Positions 10,180 through 20,929 are shown, counted from the first letter of the stretch. The stretch is 64,000 nt of DNA from Bremia lactucae (GCF_004359215.1 NC_090617.1:2915342-2979341), one strand, 5' to 3'. Program-made: numbers and translations. Notes: generated from the sequence alone by a model not told the origin.

Positions 10180-10653
10180 TTATTTTAGCAGGAGGTCCTC
10201 CCCATCATTTCGCTCGGTGTTTGTAGGCACCAAGCGTGTGGCGCTAAATGGCACCACCAGTTGCATGCTTACCGAAGTGACCTTTACGATCACTTCATTC
10301 CTGGCGATGCATATTGCCATCACCACCATGTCCATGAAGTCATCATAAGATGACTCTTCACCAAAACGGACTGACGAAGCGCCAAACAACTTCGTCATCA
10401 TGTCATGTTAGAACCCGTAGTTTAGCGGACGTGACCCCGATTGATACAGAGGCCTTAATAGTTGTTACCGAGTCAGACGATGACGCCGACTCGGCCCAGT
10501 CACCTACAATGGGAGTAGCAGGTGACTTTTCCCACAGTAGACGCAGTAGCGTCTACTGAAACATTTACATCGCTAACAGCTGCAATTAGCCGTGCAGCTG
10601 CCAGCTTTGCGGCCTCACAGGCGACGCGCGCGGGGAATATACCACGTGCCATT
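10180..10653 (-). pseudogene. AS-ORF of Gypsy-F copy 1 (antisense, partial)
   Basis: From ATG 10653 the minus strand encodes MARGIFPARV, CEAAKLAAARLIAAV and VNVSVDATASTVGK. It continues in other frames to MMTKLFGASSVRFGEE (10401). The Ala-rich start just inside a polypurine tract and LTR has the same position and character as the AS-ORFs of families A and B. The homologous piece at 24400-24690 shares VSVNAHASTVG. Function unknown. The left part is lost at the junction with Gypsy-C. Confidence 0.5.
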
Positions 10654-10750
10654 AAAAGGTTGAATTAAAATAAAACCAACATGTGCTACTTTACAGAGAG
10701 ACATAATAGTACCCTCTGCCACTTCACATAATTCACTAAAGTGAATTTTG

Positions 10751-11020
10751 TTTAAGATGAGATGATGTAACAGGAGATATTTATGTTTTCATGCGTTCTG
10801 ATTTGCTATAAGTCGGGTGGGGATGTACATGTAGCATTGGCCTTAAATTATTACGTTCTAATAATTTTAACTGAAATTACCACATTTACACCCTCTTTTT
10901 AATTGCGCGCCCTTTTTATTTGTGTGAGGGAGATGCTTTCGGCTTACTACACCGTTTCAATTTTACAATAATATTAAGCAATTGATGCGTACTCATGGAA
11001 GGGTAGTGACCCGATTGCTA
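10751..11020 (+). repeat. Gypsy-F copy 1: polypurine tract and start of 3' LTR
   Basis: TTTAAGATGAGATGA (10751-10765) precedes TGTAACAGG at 10766. This is the same arrangement as in Gypsy-A, with TTTAAG...TGA directly before TGTAAC. The LTR sequence differs from A after about 10 bp. Its far end is not defined; it merges with the repeat starting near 11025. Confidence 0.5.
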
Positions 11021-11024
11021 GTCC

Positions 11025-11529
11025 TTTGACACTTAGAAGTCGCAACTTTATTGCATGGAAAATAATGCGAGGAGATGATGTTGACTAATAAGTATTATTA
11101 GAGCTAGTATTATGGAATCCAATTCGATCAATTAGCTAAAGGATGCCAAGAGCGCGCAAGCGGCTATCATACTCCGTGCTGCCAATGTTGCAGCCAACGA
11201 GCGCACGATCTTTGCCGTGAAAAGCGTGACGATCGTGTATGACACGATAATTTTCAATGACCATCGTTTCACACACCTTAAGTTTTATACATAGTTTCAT
11301 CTCTGGTCGACAAATAATCTCAAGCAGCTCTCAGCGAGTCTTGTAAAATTTAACTACTTGGCACAATTTAAGTGCATCAGCGGGGACTAGTCGTAGTCAT
11401 TGTGGCGAAATTGCGTGATATTGCCAGCATAGCCTAATACAATGAGGGCTTCCATTTTGGCCAAGTGGGCGTCGTTGTCTACAAAATACTACGGGAGAGA
11501 CGTCTCACTAAAAAATTGAAGAGCCTCAC
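11025..11529 (+). repeat. Repeat R1, copy a
   Basis: This stretch closely matches 34770-35347, and its first 60 bp also match 33227-33300 (TTTGACACTTA.AAGTCGCAA, then TTGCATGGAAAA). Both long copies end directly at a Gypsy-B LTR. No protein is recognised, though frames such as FTRLAES recur on the minus strand. It may be element leader sequence or a repeat favoured as a target. Confidence 0.6.
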
Positions 11530-12056
11530 TGTAGGCGGGCACGTCTTTATGCGGCCATGCTCTACTTAAGCACACACCTAAGCACAGCGAGGAAGCGTTT
11601 GACTGACATATCTCACGTGCAGTGAGGTAGTTGGTGGGCGCCTAAGCGACCTCACCAAACTAACTATAAGCTGTAGACTAAGTGGCGTCACGGGAGCGGT
11701 AATCCGGCTCCACGTGCGCACTAACGTTCAAGGAAGCAGTTTTCAGACTGATTTATATTTAATCGTACTATAATAAATTTCTATTCTTAACAAATCCTAA
11801 AATGTCATCTCTGTCGATAAACACTAATATGTACTGCAAGCGTATATTTCTAGATGCCTCGCATAACGGATGACGCTATCCGTCATCCCCGCTAAATGCC
11901 CTTAGGGACATCACATACACAAGAGTGGGTCACAATGTGAACCACATCCAAGCGATAGGTACAATTACATCACTTAAGTAATTGACCATCCCCTTAAGTA
12001 CACATATTGTACTTAACGGGGATTGTGCATCATTAGGGCAGCTTTAGTCAGTTGCA
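11530..12056 (-). repeat. Gypsy-B LTR (solo or detached)
   Basis: The 527-bp LTR reads TGTAGGCGGGCACG... to ...TTTAGTCAGTTGCA on the plus strand, the reverse of the TGTAACGGGCTAAAG...CCTACA form at 32701-33226. No Gypsy-B internal sequence is recognised on either side, so it is probably a solo or stranded LTR. Confidence 0.8.
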
Positions 12057-12137
12057 CACACGATGTTCGTTCTTAAGCGTTTGAACGACGTGAAAACGCG
12101 TCGACACAGCGACTTTCACCGCCCTGCCCCGCCTAGT

Positions 12138-12525
12138 CGACACAATTAAAGATATTCAAGCCAGGCAAAGTACTCATATACGTTCCGTCGGCGTGATGAA
12201 GTAGCTCCAGATTCGTCGCTGTAATATCTCTTTAACCCTCGGCATCATTGTGCCGATTAGTTATCCACATGGTGCCGTAGATCGTGCGAAGTACAAATCC
12301 AATCTTTGTTGAGAATTGTTCCGTGGCTTGTATGGAGCTTGGGTCAGCGTGACAACCACTTGCACAGAAGAATGCATGTACAAGCACGACATGAGCAACT
12401 CAATTATTGCTCACACACTTGGCAAAGTCATGCGTTGACAACTTAAAGTCGGCATCAACCCACAACTTCTTGGACGTTAGGCGCGGCTCGCGATATGATT
12501 TTGAATGCGGGTGCGGTGGCACTAT
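12138..12525 (-). pseudogene. Unidentified degenerate coding stretch
   Basis: On the minus strand a frame of about 125 codons carries only two internal stops. It contains LTSKKLWVDADFKLSTHDF, HAFFCASGCHADPSS, ATEQFSTKIGFVLRTIYG and LELLHHADGTYMS before TAG near 12138. Spacing and composition look protein-like. I do not recognise the family, and it matches none of the retroelement domains in this window. It may be a decayed host gene or an unrelated mobile element. Confidence 0.35.
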
Positions 12526-12681
12526 CTTCTGAAGTACCTTTTATAAGAGCATAAGCATGCTCTTCGCGTGACATTTCTTACTTTCACGGTCAAGCGCACA
12601 GGGGCGTCCCAGTCCATAACTACCTGGTTTCCAGCGTCCGTGACACCAAGTCTTTAAAATGACATGTTTAAGAGGCCGTAT

Positions 12682-13142
12682 TGCACCGGGGTGTATCGTT
12701 ACATGAAATTACCACTTAAAGGATGTAAATTAATATATTATCAGAATGGTAGAGAATATTTAGAGAATATTACTTTACATGGTAATATTCTAAACGCTTA
12801 TCCATTGGTAGATATAGACCACTATATCTACCTTCCCCGCGGTCCAGTCAGCGCTGGGCGCGCGCAAAGAGATGGATAAATAAGACTTTTAGTACATATG
12901 TTGTATTAGTTTATAACTTAGCTCATATTAAAAAGATAGACAAGAAGAATTAAATTATATTAATACATTTTCATTTGACCCTCTTTGAAGAAAGTATCTA
13001 AAAGAGAAGACTTCCTCTGCACTTACTAGTGTACGTAAAGTGACGTGAGGCACCACTCGCACTGAGGCAGTGCAAAGCGGACTTGTACTGAAGCAGTACA
13101 AGTCGGTAGTGCCCCGATACACCTGGTAGCACTTTGTAGTCC
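12682..13142 (+). repeat. Gypsy-A copy 7: 5' LTR and primer-binding site
   Basis: The LTR runs from TGCACCGGGG (12682, decayed TGTAACGGGG) to CCCCGATACA (13121). It is followed by CC and TGGTAGCACTTTGTAGTCC (13124-13142), the primer-binding site. The first eight bases would pair with a tRNA ending TGCTACCA. That fits initiator tRNA-Met at its 3' tip, but the match does not continue, so the primer is not settled. LTR subtype with GGTCCAGTCAGCGCTGG. Confidence 0.85.
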
Positions 13143-13162
13143 GTCCAAGGACCACAGTTGCA

Positions 13163-13190
13163 ATCATCTAACATGGACATGTTAGATGAT
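13163..13190 (+). other. RNA hairpin spanning the Gag start codon
   Basis: ATCATCTAACAT and ATGTTAGATGAT pair perfectly (12 bp) around a GGAC loop. The Gag ATG (13173) sits at the stem-loop boundary. The same hairpin occurs at 63673-63696 (10 bp with one G-U pair) and, degraded, at 36720-36743. It could act in packaging, dimerisation or start control. Confidence 0.55.
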
Positions 13191-13337
13191 ATTGGAAATA
13201 CGCATCACGTTTCGGGTGATTGCTACTCCTTTCTAAGTAACATAGAAAGAGGTGCGGTCAAATGAATGAGTTCGACCGTAGGAAACGATGCCATCTTGGC
13301 CATGGTGTCCTGTTTGGAAAGAGATGCCCTTCATTCA
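13173..13337 (+). pseudogene. Gypsy-A copy 7: Gag N terminus
   Basis: MDMLDDIGNTHHVS and SFLSNIER match the open Gag at 63681. A TGA follows, then the same frame resumes with MSSTVGNDAIL and RDALHS. At about 13338 the sequence jumps into integrase, so nearly all of gag, protease, RT and RNase H is deleted. Confidence 0.78.
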
Positions 13338-13339
13338 GC

Positions 13340-14703
13340 CAAGCATCACTCACTACGAGTGTTCCGTCATCAACCTTAGTTGATGACTTAAAGAAAGCCT
13401 ACACAGAAGATAAAGACCGTCTGCGTTTAATGGATTATCTGATAAATCTATCCGATAAATCTTTTAAAGATCTGCCGGCTTTAGATCGATCATCATCCGA
13501 TCGATACACAACACGCAACGGTTTATTGTATTACACAGCCGTTGCCGGCGACACCTCACGTATTTTCGTCCCAACTCACAATGATTTGCGCTTGCGCATC
13601 ATGTATGAGTGTCACGATGGACCAACAAGTCGGCATCGAGAACGTGAGAAGACTTCTTTCGCAGTAATTCGCGGCTTTAACTGGCCCCGCCAGTATCATT
13701 TCGTGCGCAAGTACATTCGTGCTTGTGAGGTATGTCAACGGGTAAATCCTAGCCCTTCATCCCGTGCTCCTCTCCAACCTCTTCCACTTCCGGCAGAGTC
13801 TTGGCAGTCCGTATCTATGGAATTTGTCTTCAAATTTCCCGAATACCATCACAAAAACAATGAAATCCTTGTTTCCGTAGACAGATTCAGCAAGATGGTA
13901 CATCTGCTGCGGTACCAGAGACGATTACGGCTCCGAGTTGTGCCCGTGTCTTTATCGACACGGTATTCAAACTCCATGGGTTACCCCGTGAAATGGTCTC
14001 AGATAGAGATCCAAGATTCACGGTGGAGTTCTGGCAATCCGAGTTCCGATCTCTCGGAACACGGCTGACTATATCAACTTCTGATCTCCGGAGATAAATG
14101 GTCAGACGAAACGCGTAAATCGCGTCCTCGAAGAGATAGTTCGAGGTTACGTTCAATCGTATCCGAATTGGAGCGAGATTTTACCGATGGTCGAATTTGC
14201 CATCAATAATTCGGTGCTTGCGTCTACAACGCATACACCGTTCTTTGTGAATGGCTTACGCCATCCTCGCATACCCACCCAATTTAAGGGATCCTCTAGT
14301 TTAAGGGGGGGGGAGACTTGCACGAGCAAATCCAATTCTGGCTCCTGCTCATCGCGCGTCGAAATTAACAACGACGCGAGTGATGTCGATGTCGAAGATA
14401 TCGTAGATCGAAGACGAGAATGATCTCATAGTAGTACGCACAAAGCGTACTGAAAAGACAAAACAAATGAGTTAGCAGAAGCGTTCCTGCCGACTCGAGA
14501 ATCAGCAATCCGTTTCGTACAGGATTTCATAGCTAACGCAGTGGACCATCGGGAACGGAACGCAGAAAAGAACAAAATAGCAAACGTTCGTTCATCTTAA
14601 GTTAATGACCTAGTACTACTCTCTAAGGTCAACTTGCCTTATCGTGTAGTCATTAATGTGGGTAGCAGTAAACTACCACCCAAATTAATTGGGCCATTCC
14701 GTG
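13340..14703 (+). pseudogene. Gypsy-A copy 7: integrase
   Basis: The zinc-binding region has YECHDGPTSRHRER and CEVCQR. The core begins SMEFVFKFP, where the first catalytic Asp of the usual SMDFVFG is Glu. Later blocks are FAINNSV, THTPFFVNGLRHPRIPT and the GPF-type C terminus SSKLPPKLIGPF at 14660-14700. A long frame covers 13350-14068; frameshifts follow, including around the TDGQ..R segment at 14090. It ends abruptly in unrelated sequence. Confidence 0.85.
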
Positions 14704-15050
14704 TGACCAACAAGCCGAGCTTGTATTCACGCGCCGTGCTTTTTAACACAGAGCGTTTTGGGGCTAGGCCGTGTCGATCCTTACCTCCAGTAGGGTGCTC
14801 CGCCCCTACTGGGTATCACCCTTTTCTCGCACCGTGCCTGATTTCTGGAACAAGGCGAGGTTATTGCTCTTCGAGCTTTGCGCAAAGTGTGCGAATTGCG
14901 CAACGGGTAAGTCTGGCGTAAATGCTACGCGCTCCCGCAGATATAGCGTTGACGAATGTTTTGATGCTGTGTCCACAGCTTTATGCTCTTCTTTCTCCTT
15001 CCTCAACGAGGCGCAGATTCATCGTTCCGGCCTATTAGACGAATCCAATG
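14704..15050. other. No recognisable gene
   Basis: Sequence between the truncated integrase and a minus-strand gag fragment. Frames are open in places but show no motif I know. Confidence 0.4.
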
Positions 15051-15240
15051 TGTTCGATAAGCTTATACGGTAATCTGGCCTACTGACGCGAGTAGACTTA
15101 AAGTGTGTCGTAGAATTTGAGCCCTAAGACCCAAAATTTGGCAGGTCCGGCAAAGTTGGAAATTTGAAATTTCACTTCGTCGCATCATCATTGATGTGGC
15201 GAGCTTCAATGGCGGCGTATAAATACGACGAACCATGCTT
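15051..15240 (-). pseudogene. Gypsy-A/C-type Gag fragment
   Basis: The minus strand reads LYAAIEARHINDDA, then FAGPAKFWVLGLKFYD. This is the Gag core pattern also at 47960 (LAGLAKTWAFGLK) and 37220 (AKRAKTWALEL). It is fused at 15240 to the interior of an LTR, so leader and Gag start are missing. Confidence 0.6.
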
Positions 15241-15563
15241 TAAAGAAAGTTAAATGAGAACTGTATTAATATATTTAAATTCTTCTTTTCTATCTACTCA
15301 ATACTAGCTAACTTATAAACTAATACAACATATGTACTATGAAGTCTTATCTGTCTTTCTCTTTGCGCGCGTCCAGCGCTGACTGGACCGCGGAGAAGGT
15401 AGATATAATTGTCTATATCTACCAATAGATAAGCGTTTAGAATATTACCATGTAAAGTAATATTCTCCAAATATTATCAAATTTTAGATAATATATAAAT
15501 CAACGACCTTTAAGTGTTAATTTCATGTAACGATACACCATGTTACATCACCCCTCCCTTAAA
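15241..15563 (-). repeat. Gypsy-A copy 2: 3' LTR (truncated) and polypurine tract
   Basis: The reverse complement of the first ~306 bp of the Gypsy-A LTR ends at 15546. The polypurine tract, TCACCCCTCCCTTAAAC on the plus strand, lies at 15547-15563. The element therefore runs on the minus strand. The U5 end with its hairpins is missing. Confidence 0.85.
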
Positions 15564-15665
15564 CGACAATCACCCTGACTGTCATTGGGTAGAGTGGTCA
15601 TTATCGGACCACTTTAATTAAAACGATGTTAATTGGTCAGAATCATCATTTTCAATTTCTATCCC

Positions 15666-17135
15666 ATGGTTAACAAGTCCATGCGGAATGCGAATAGTGC
15701 GGTGCCTTCAGCTGCCGCGGGCGACGCATTATTGTCTCTTGCGGCAGACATTCCGTCTGCCGTAGTGTCATCTTCTCCCGCAACTAAATGTTGCAGGTTC
15801 CGACGATGAGGATGATTCCATATCGCCAGCACCATCTCCCGTGCCGTCACACGCACATAGTTCTGCGCGTGTTGATGACGATGGCGTAAGCCATCGTAAT
15901 AAAAGTTCTTGTGGTACTTTTACTTCAGTGGGTACCACTCAGGGGAGTGAAGACAATAAAATGTCTCATCTCGCCCCTGAAAAGAAGCCGTAGCTTTTGC
16001 CCAAACGGCTAATCAATAGCTTGTCTGGAGAGACTACTCCTCACAATAAATATCCCTTACTTATCGCGACAAAGCTACATGGTCTTGCACCCAGCGCAAA
16101 GAACTCGCGCTGCAGAAGATTTTCATCTCGATGCTTTTTTCAAGTATCTATCGTATAGTGACAACAATAAGAGAGATAACGCATCGCTTATGCAAACCTG
16201 AAGCGCGTTCATTCGCAATGTCAAAGACATTGGACGCAAAGCCTGGCTTGAATGACTTAACGCGATTCGCGTTAAGTTTGAGAAACGAACTCCAACCGGT
16301 GCAAGGTATAAATTGCATCGGTTGTCACATGAGGCAGGACTTCCATGCCTCACGTGGGGTGATCCCTGTCCGTGTTGTGGTATAATTACGAAGCGAGTAA
16401 AAAGAGATGTCTATTCCCTTTCTTCTCCCTACGGAAGGGCTCGCATCTCTTTCGAGATGCGCGATGCAATTAACGTTATGCAATCGATTTACACGCGCCA
16501 GGGGCGCGTTGTTTTCGATTGGCCTTCTGAACCATCGGATTGGTCTCGTCATACTGACGGACGAGGCCCTCAACGACAACAATCAGCTGGGAACGAGGCT
16601 CCCAGCTGTCATGTGAAGGTGGATAACCGCGCCAGCAAACAAGATAACTCTTTCGCTGCCCCTTCACACGGTGGTTTTGAAAACGATCCACAAGGAAACG
16701 TTGACCTCCGTGGGAATTCACCAATGGTTGTAGTGGAGGAGGGAAAATTAGATCCGAACCGTATGTCGGATCTAATGTCGAGAAATGACAAATTCGATCA
16801 CTTCCTTCATGATTTGGAGGAGGGACTTGACCACGAGCGTGGAAAGCGTCACTCGTTAGAGCAGACGGTGCAGGCTCAGCATATCGAACGGTTGAAAGAC
16901 CGTTCGAAGAGTGTGTACTCCATGTTGGAACGAACGGAATTATCACTCTCTTCGTGATGAGTTGTCAGCTCATCGCGGTTACGAGATCCTTCGGACCCGA
17001 CATGACAATCTCCAGATTCAGCATGAGAATCTGGTTTGTGACCACAAGAATCTTTTAGGGATTCTTGAAAAGGGTGGTCTGATCCGTCTTCGGAAGAAAC
17101 AGTGTACTGATGGTACGGGCCAAGGCGACTGTTAA
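15666..17135 (+). pseudogene. AS-ORF of Gypsy-A copy 2 (antisense gene, nearly full length)
   Basis: It starts at ATG 15666 (MVNKSMRNANSAVPSAAAGD, then ALLSLAADIPSAVVSS), 120 bp from the LTR. It continues with LLPKRLINSLSGETTP and YPLLIATKLHGL. From 16313 an undisturbed frame of 214 codons carries CLTWGDPCPCC, EMRDAINV, HTDGRGPQRQQ and VVVEEGKLDP. It also carries the coiled coil FLHDLEEGLDHERGKRHS. The last part (LRTRHDNLQIQHENLVCDHK, then LLGILEKGGLIRLRKK) ends at TGA 17133-17135. About three or four frame changes occur in total. The region 16476-17130 lies opposite the chromodomain and linker of pol. Confidence 0.72.
16476..16946 (-). CDS. Gypsy-A copy 2: integrase linker and chromodomain (open frame)
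   Basis: The frame is open from about 16946: WSTHSSNGL, VRYAEPAPSAL and then the chromodomain GGQRFLVDRFQNH, SYLVCWRGYPPSHDSWEP, EGLVRQYDET. The chromodomain fold is complete in outline, with aromatic Phe, Trp and Tyr retained. The 16947-17130 stretch carries the preceding linker (SEDGSDHPFQES) in a neighbouring frame, so there is one indel. The plus strand here is simultaneously open for the AS-ORF. Confidence 0.78.
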   Translation of the reverse strand: MIIPFVPTWSTHSSNGLSTVRYAEPAPSALTSDAFHARGQVPPPNHEGSDRICHFSTLDPTYGSDLIFPPPLQPLVNSHGGQRFLVDRFQNHRVKGQRKSYLVCWRGYPPSHDSWEPRSQLIVVVEGLVRQYDETNPMVQKANRKQRAPGACKSIA

Positions 17136-17170
17136 GAATTGTGATAAGCCATAGTCAACTCTAAATGATT

Positions 17171-17990
17171 AAGGAGCGTCTTGCAATAATGCTCAACGTC
17201 ATCATTGATGGAGATCAGTAGTATGCTGAAGCGCTTAAAGGGCATGAAGGTAATTTCATAAACGGTTCGCTTAGTGACTGGGACTCGGGGTGTTACCGTT
17301 CTGAAAGCTCGATTAGACTTAGGTATTAAATCTTTGGACTTCGATAGTATGAAACGCTGTCTTGTCCATGACCTGGATTCGAGATATGATCTCATGCTTA
17401 GTATGGACTGGATGGAACGCCATGACCTATGGATCGGTTGGAAGTCTAAGTTCTAGGGGCAACGCGCAACATTCCTAGCAAAGCTTTGGAGAGTGATGAA
17501 CTCACCTTTGCTAGGCAGAAAAAGCGCAGTTTGCGCGAATCACTGCCCACGTCTGTCAGTGTGTTAGACATTGGAATGTTTGATCTGATGGGGTCCAATG
17601 TTAAGAGCGCTTATCTTGGGCTCGGCTCAGAAAGAGGGGGTGGTACGGCAAGTACACCGTTGACTGATATTCGTTGTGACACGAATCACTAAATGCTGAA
17701 AGCGCTGTGGGCCTAAGGTCAAGTCATTAAGGGTGTAAATTTCAAAATGCGTGAGGAGTGCCACATTTAAGTCCATCGAGTGAGCTCAGCCGAAATAACA
17801 CCACATCGTGACATTACTGGGAGAACGCCAAAAAATTTAGGGCTAAGCCCGTTGGATATGTTGAAATATGCACAAAGAAGGTGCAAAGAGCGACGTTTCA
17901 AGTTTCACGCAGAGAAGGTGCGTTATGCGAATTTTCAAGATACGAACAAAGAAGGTACAATAAGCGCAAATTAAGGGCTCATTACTCACC
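17171..17990 (+). pseudogene. Gypsy protease C terminus and linker (family near F)
   Basis: VTVLKARLDLGIK, RCLVHDLDSRYDLMLSMDW and LWIGWKS form the end of a retroviral-type protease. The common YDL(I)LGM.WL pattern is present with changes. A frame-shifted linker follows (LPTSVSVLDIGM, LGSERGGGTA, LSPLDMLKYAQRR). No catalytic DSGA motif precedes it. It is fused on the left to Gypsy-A. Confidence 0.55.
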
Positions 17991-18038
17991 TAGGTAACAC
18001 TGTCGCATGCTCTATAAAGTATCAGATACTAATTTAGT

Positions 18039-18155
18039 CCTATAACATAATTTAGAACAGGCTAACTAGTGATGCGCAAGTAAGATTAAGATCATACATA
18101 TTAATTTCCCATTTACTACTTCGTCAGAAGCTTTCTATTCTACACCAATTCAACA
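18039..18155 (+). repeat. Copia-2 left LTR remnant
   Basis: This 117-bp repeat matches 22041-22157 (CCTATAACA.AATTTAGAAC to CTA.TTCAACA-type end). The end in TTCAACA is a normal CA terminus. The TG start is not shared, so at least one copy is truncated. Confidence 0.7.
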
Positions 18156-18259
18156 GCCCAACTACCAACTCACCTGCAAGTGATGTCGAGCTTCCGACAA
18201 ATTCTAGTCACGAAAGAGCTTGGTCGGAATCGGCAACAAATACACCGCCTCATACCTCT

Positions 18260-18900
18260 GAAAGGGGTACGGAAACTGAGGTGCTATCCAAGATGATGGA
18301 TATGCTGACTGGGATAGATGAACGAATGAAGAAGATAGAAGCTTCTCAATCCAAATTGGCCGAAGATGAAAGGTTAAGAGGTGCAGTTGAAAGTGGAATG
18401 TTTACATCCATGCTAGATGCGGATTTCGCTGGTCGACTACACCGCGATGCCTTCGACGATTCTTTGATGAGGGGTCGAAATGAAATTTTGGGTGACCACA
18501 ATCGGTATCATTCAAGGGCACGAGCTAGGGTGGCACAGAAAGAACAAGAAATCCCTCAAATTCCTGTGCAATTTCCTCCCCATCAAACTTAAATCCCCCC
18601 CCGTGCCGAATCAACGAACACCACCCCTGATAAATTACAGGACCCCGGATGCCAGACAATGAAAGATGGCTATTCGAAAATTCGATGAACCGAAGTATAT
18701 GCTGGTCTGGGATCAGTTTTTTTGATTGGAGAAAAACATTTTGGAGACAGGTTGACATGGCCCAAGAATCATGTGAATTTCTTTGGATTGAAAGTGTCAA
18801 CACTGACGTTTTTGGACAATATCTTACGGGCACTGCCAAACGATATTTCAGCAAACAAGTAGATTCATGGTGGCAAGTTGCATAACTCTACAATACGTGA
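18260..18900 (+). pseudogene. Copia-2 Gag N-terminal region
   Basis: An open stretch (18281-18592) contains a helical, charged segment, LSKMMDMLTGIDERMKKIEA, then HSRARARVAQKEQE. A frame-shifted Gag start follows: KFDEPKY at 18675 and WIESVN at 18784. Identity rests on position before the clear nucleocapsid region. Confidence 0.5.
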
Positions 18901-19945
18901 TGCAGAGGATGCATGACACGTTCAAGACAACAATAATTGCTGCTCAAGCAATTAAATTCTTCACTGACAAAAAAGAGGCAAGGCGGTCTTGGTCTGAGCA
19001 TTTCTTATACTTGGTGACTGTGAACGATGCAGCAGGGGGCACGGAGCAACAAGTACTGGACAATATTGTCAGATACGCCTCCCCTGATTTGGCTCCCATT
19101 TTATGGCTAAGTACTCAGCCCAGAGAATTGATTTTTTTGTTCACGCTGAGGAATTGACTCATTTCGCTCAAGCAATCGAGCTCGAATCTCGATCGGCCCG
19201 AGCTTTTGGGAAAGAGGTGTTGGCTAACATTGAAGATAAGATGGTGCGCAAGGAGATCCGTACGTGTTACACTTGCGGTAAAGTCGGACACGTGAAATCC
19301 GACTGCAAATCCAAACGAGAATTTCGAAATAATGGCCGACATGGAAAATCAACCAAAAATATACTTTTGGCGATTCAAGAGGCCGGAGAAAACCGCAACG
19401 ATTTCGATAACTCAAACGATACTACTGAAAGCTTGAGTTCAGATGCCTGGATACTAGACAGCGGGTCTAGCAGACATCCCGTTAACGATAAATCCCTACT
19501 AAAAAATTTAAAACCGTGTCAATTGGAGTGCCATTTAGCTGATGGCGAGATAATCCGACTCACTCAGGTCGGAATTGTGGTTTTGACGGTGATGGCACAA
19601 GGTCGTGAAAAACAAATCACACTTACCGAAGTATACCTGGCTTCCGAGCCTTCAAGAACCATTATTTCTATCGAAAAACTCGAGTGCAAAGGTTTTGGTC
19701 TTGGTTATACCGGTAATTCTCGCACCTTGACACGAAGGTCAGATGGAATGGTAATATTCGACATTGACATGAAACAGAATGTGCTTTACGTGCAAGTGGT
19801 AAAGACTGAAACAAACCTTAAGTCCTCAAAAGAAGTGATAGCCGTGGTGCTTGCTGAAGGATCAAGTCACCCAGGACCGACATCCAAAGTGGTTCAAGGT
19901 ATCATTTTCACCAAAGGTTGGGTCGATTTTCGTATAAACCAGTGA
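18901..19945 (+). pseudogene. Copia-2 Gag C terminus, protease and integrase start
   Basis: Gag helices (SWSEHFLYLVTV) change frame near 19110. From there a 280-codon frame is open with the CCHC knuckle CYTCGKVGHVKSDC and protease site WILDSGSSRH. Then come LKPCQLECHLADGE and the pre-integrase pattern RTIISIEKLECKGFG. It is the best preserved Copia stretch in the window. Confidence 0.85.
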
Positions 19946-20760
19946 ACGGATGGCAAAGGAACTAGACTCTTGAATTGTGATTACGAGCTTCTCAAGACCA
20001 ACATGTATTTCGTGTGCTCAAGGAAAGCAGACCAAAAACGCTCAGTCAAAAAGAACACAGGTATCAACTCCCCAATCGATTGAGTTAGGGGGGGTAGTCT
20101 GTTCAGAATTGAAGGGTCTTATGATGCCTATAGACAGACTTGGAAACAGGTACCTAATCAACTTTATCGATCACAAATCTAATTATTGCAGGGTGTTCTT
20201 GGCAAAAACAAAGGACAAGGCAGCAAAGAAGTTTGAATATTTTTCAGCGTTTTTCGAAAGAAGATTTGGATTTAAGATTCACGTTTAACGTAATGATTGG
20301 GGCGGCGAATACGAAAATGTGGATTTATTTTGCAAAACCATATGAGTAGCTCAGGTCAGCGAAGCTCGCAATCAAGCTTCAAATGGCAAAGCACAGCGTA
20401 GGCACAGGACGATCTTAAACATGGCAAGGTCAATGATATTCGCTAGTCGGATACCGTTATCATTTTGGGGGGATGCCGTGGAATAGGCCGCTTAAATTTT
20501 AAATCGTAGTCCTACGATTGCAAATGCAAAACGGGCATCACCAATCGAAGTGCTAACAAATCAAGTACCAGATTTACGGGACATTGTGGTTTTTGGTTCT
20601 GTGTGTACCTTGTATCGAAACTCAGGCAAAAAATCACTTGGACAACGATTTCAGGTAGGGATTATCATTGAAGAAGTGATGAAGTCAAGGGTTTCCGGGC
20701 TTTCATGCAGAAAGCCAATAAGGTCACGATTACGCAACACGTGCAGAATATTGGAACTTT
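19946..20760 (+). pseudogene. Copia-2 integrase
   Basis: The zinc end CISCAQGKQTK is followed by LINFIDHKSNYCRVFLAK with the first core Asp. DWGGEYENVDLF holds the second Asp, preceded by a stop. Later blocks are NMARSMIFASRIPLSFWG and IANAKRASPIEVL. Stops and frameshifts split the core. Confidence 0.8.
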
Positions 20761-20929
20761 GAGCACGGACCAGAATAATCATTTTCAGAAAACATTGGCT
20801 TTGAAAATCAAGAAGAAGAAGAAGTATCCTTTTCGAACCCAAGATCAAAGCAAGTGTTAAAAAGACTAAGACCTGGAAAAGGGATGCGCATCAAACCAGA
20901 AGTAAAACCAGGTCAAATGAAGTAATCCA

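Noticed and set aside
13124..13142. Assigning the Gypsy-A primer to initiator tRNA-Met
   Set aside because: Only TGGTAGCA matches; the following bases differ from the usual initiator 3' stem, so the primer is left unnamed.
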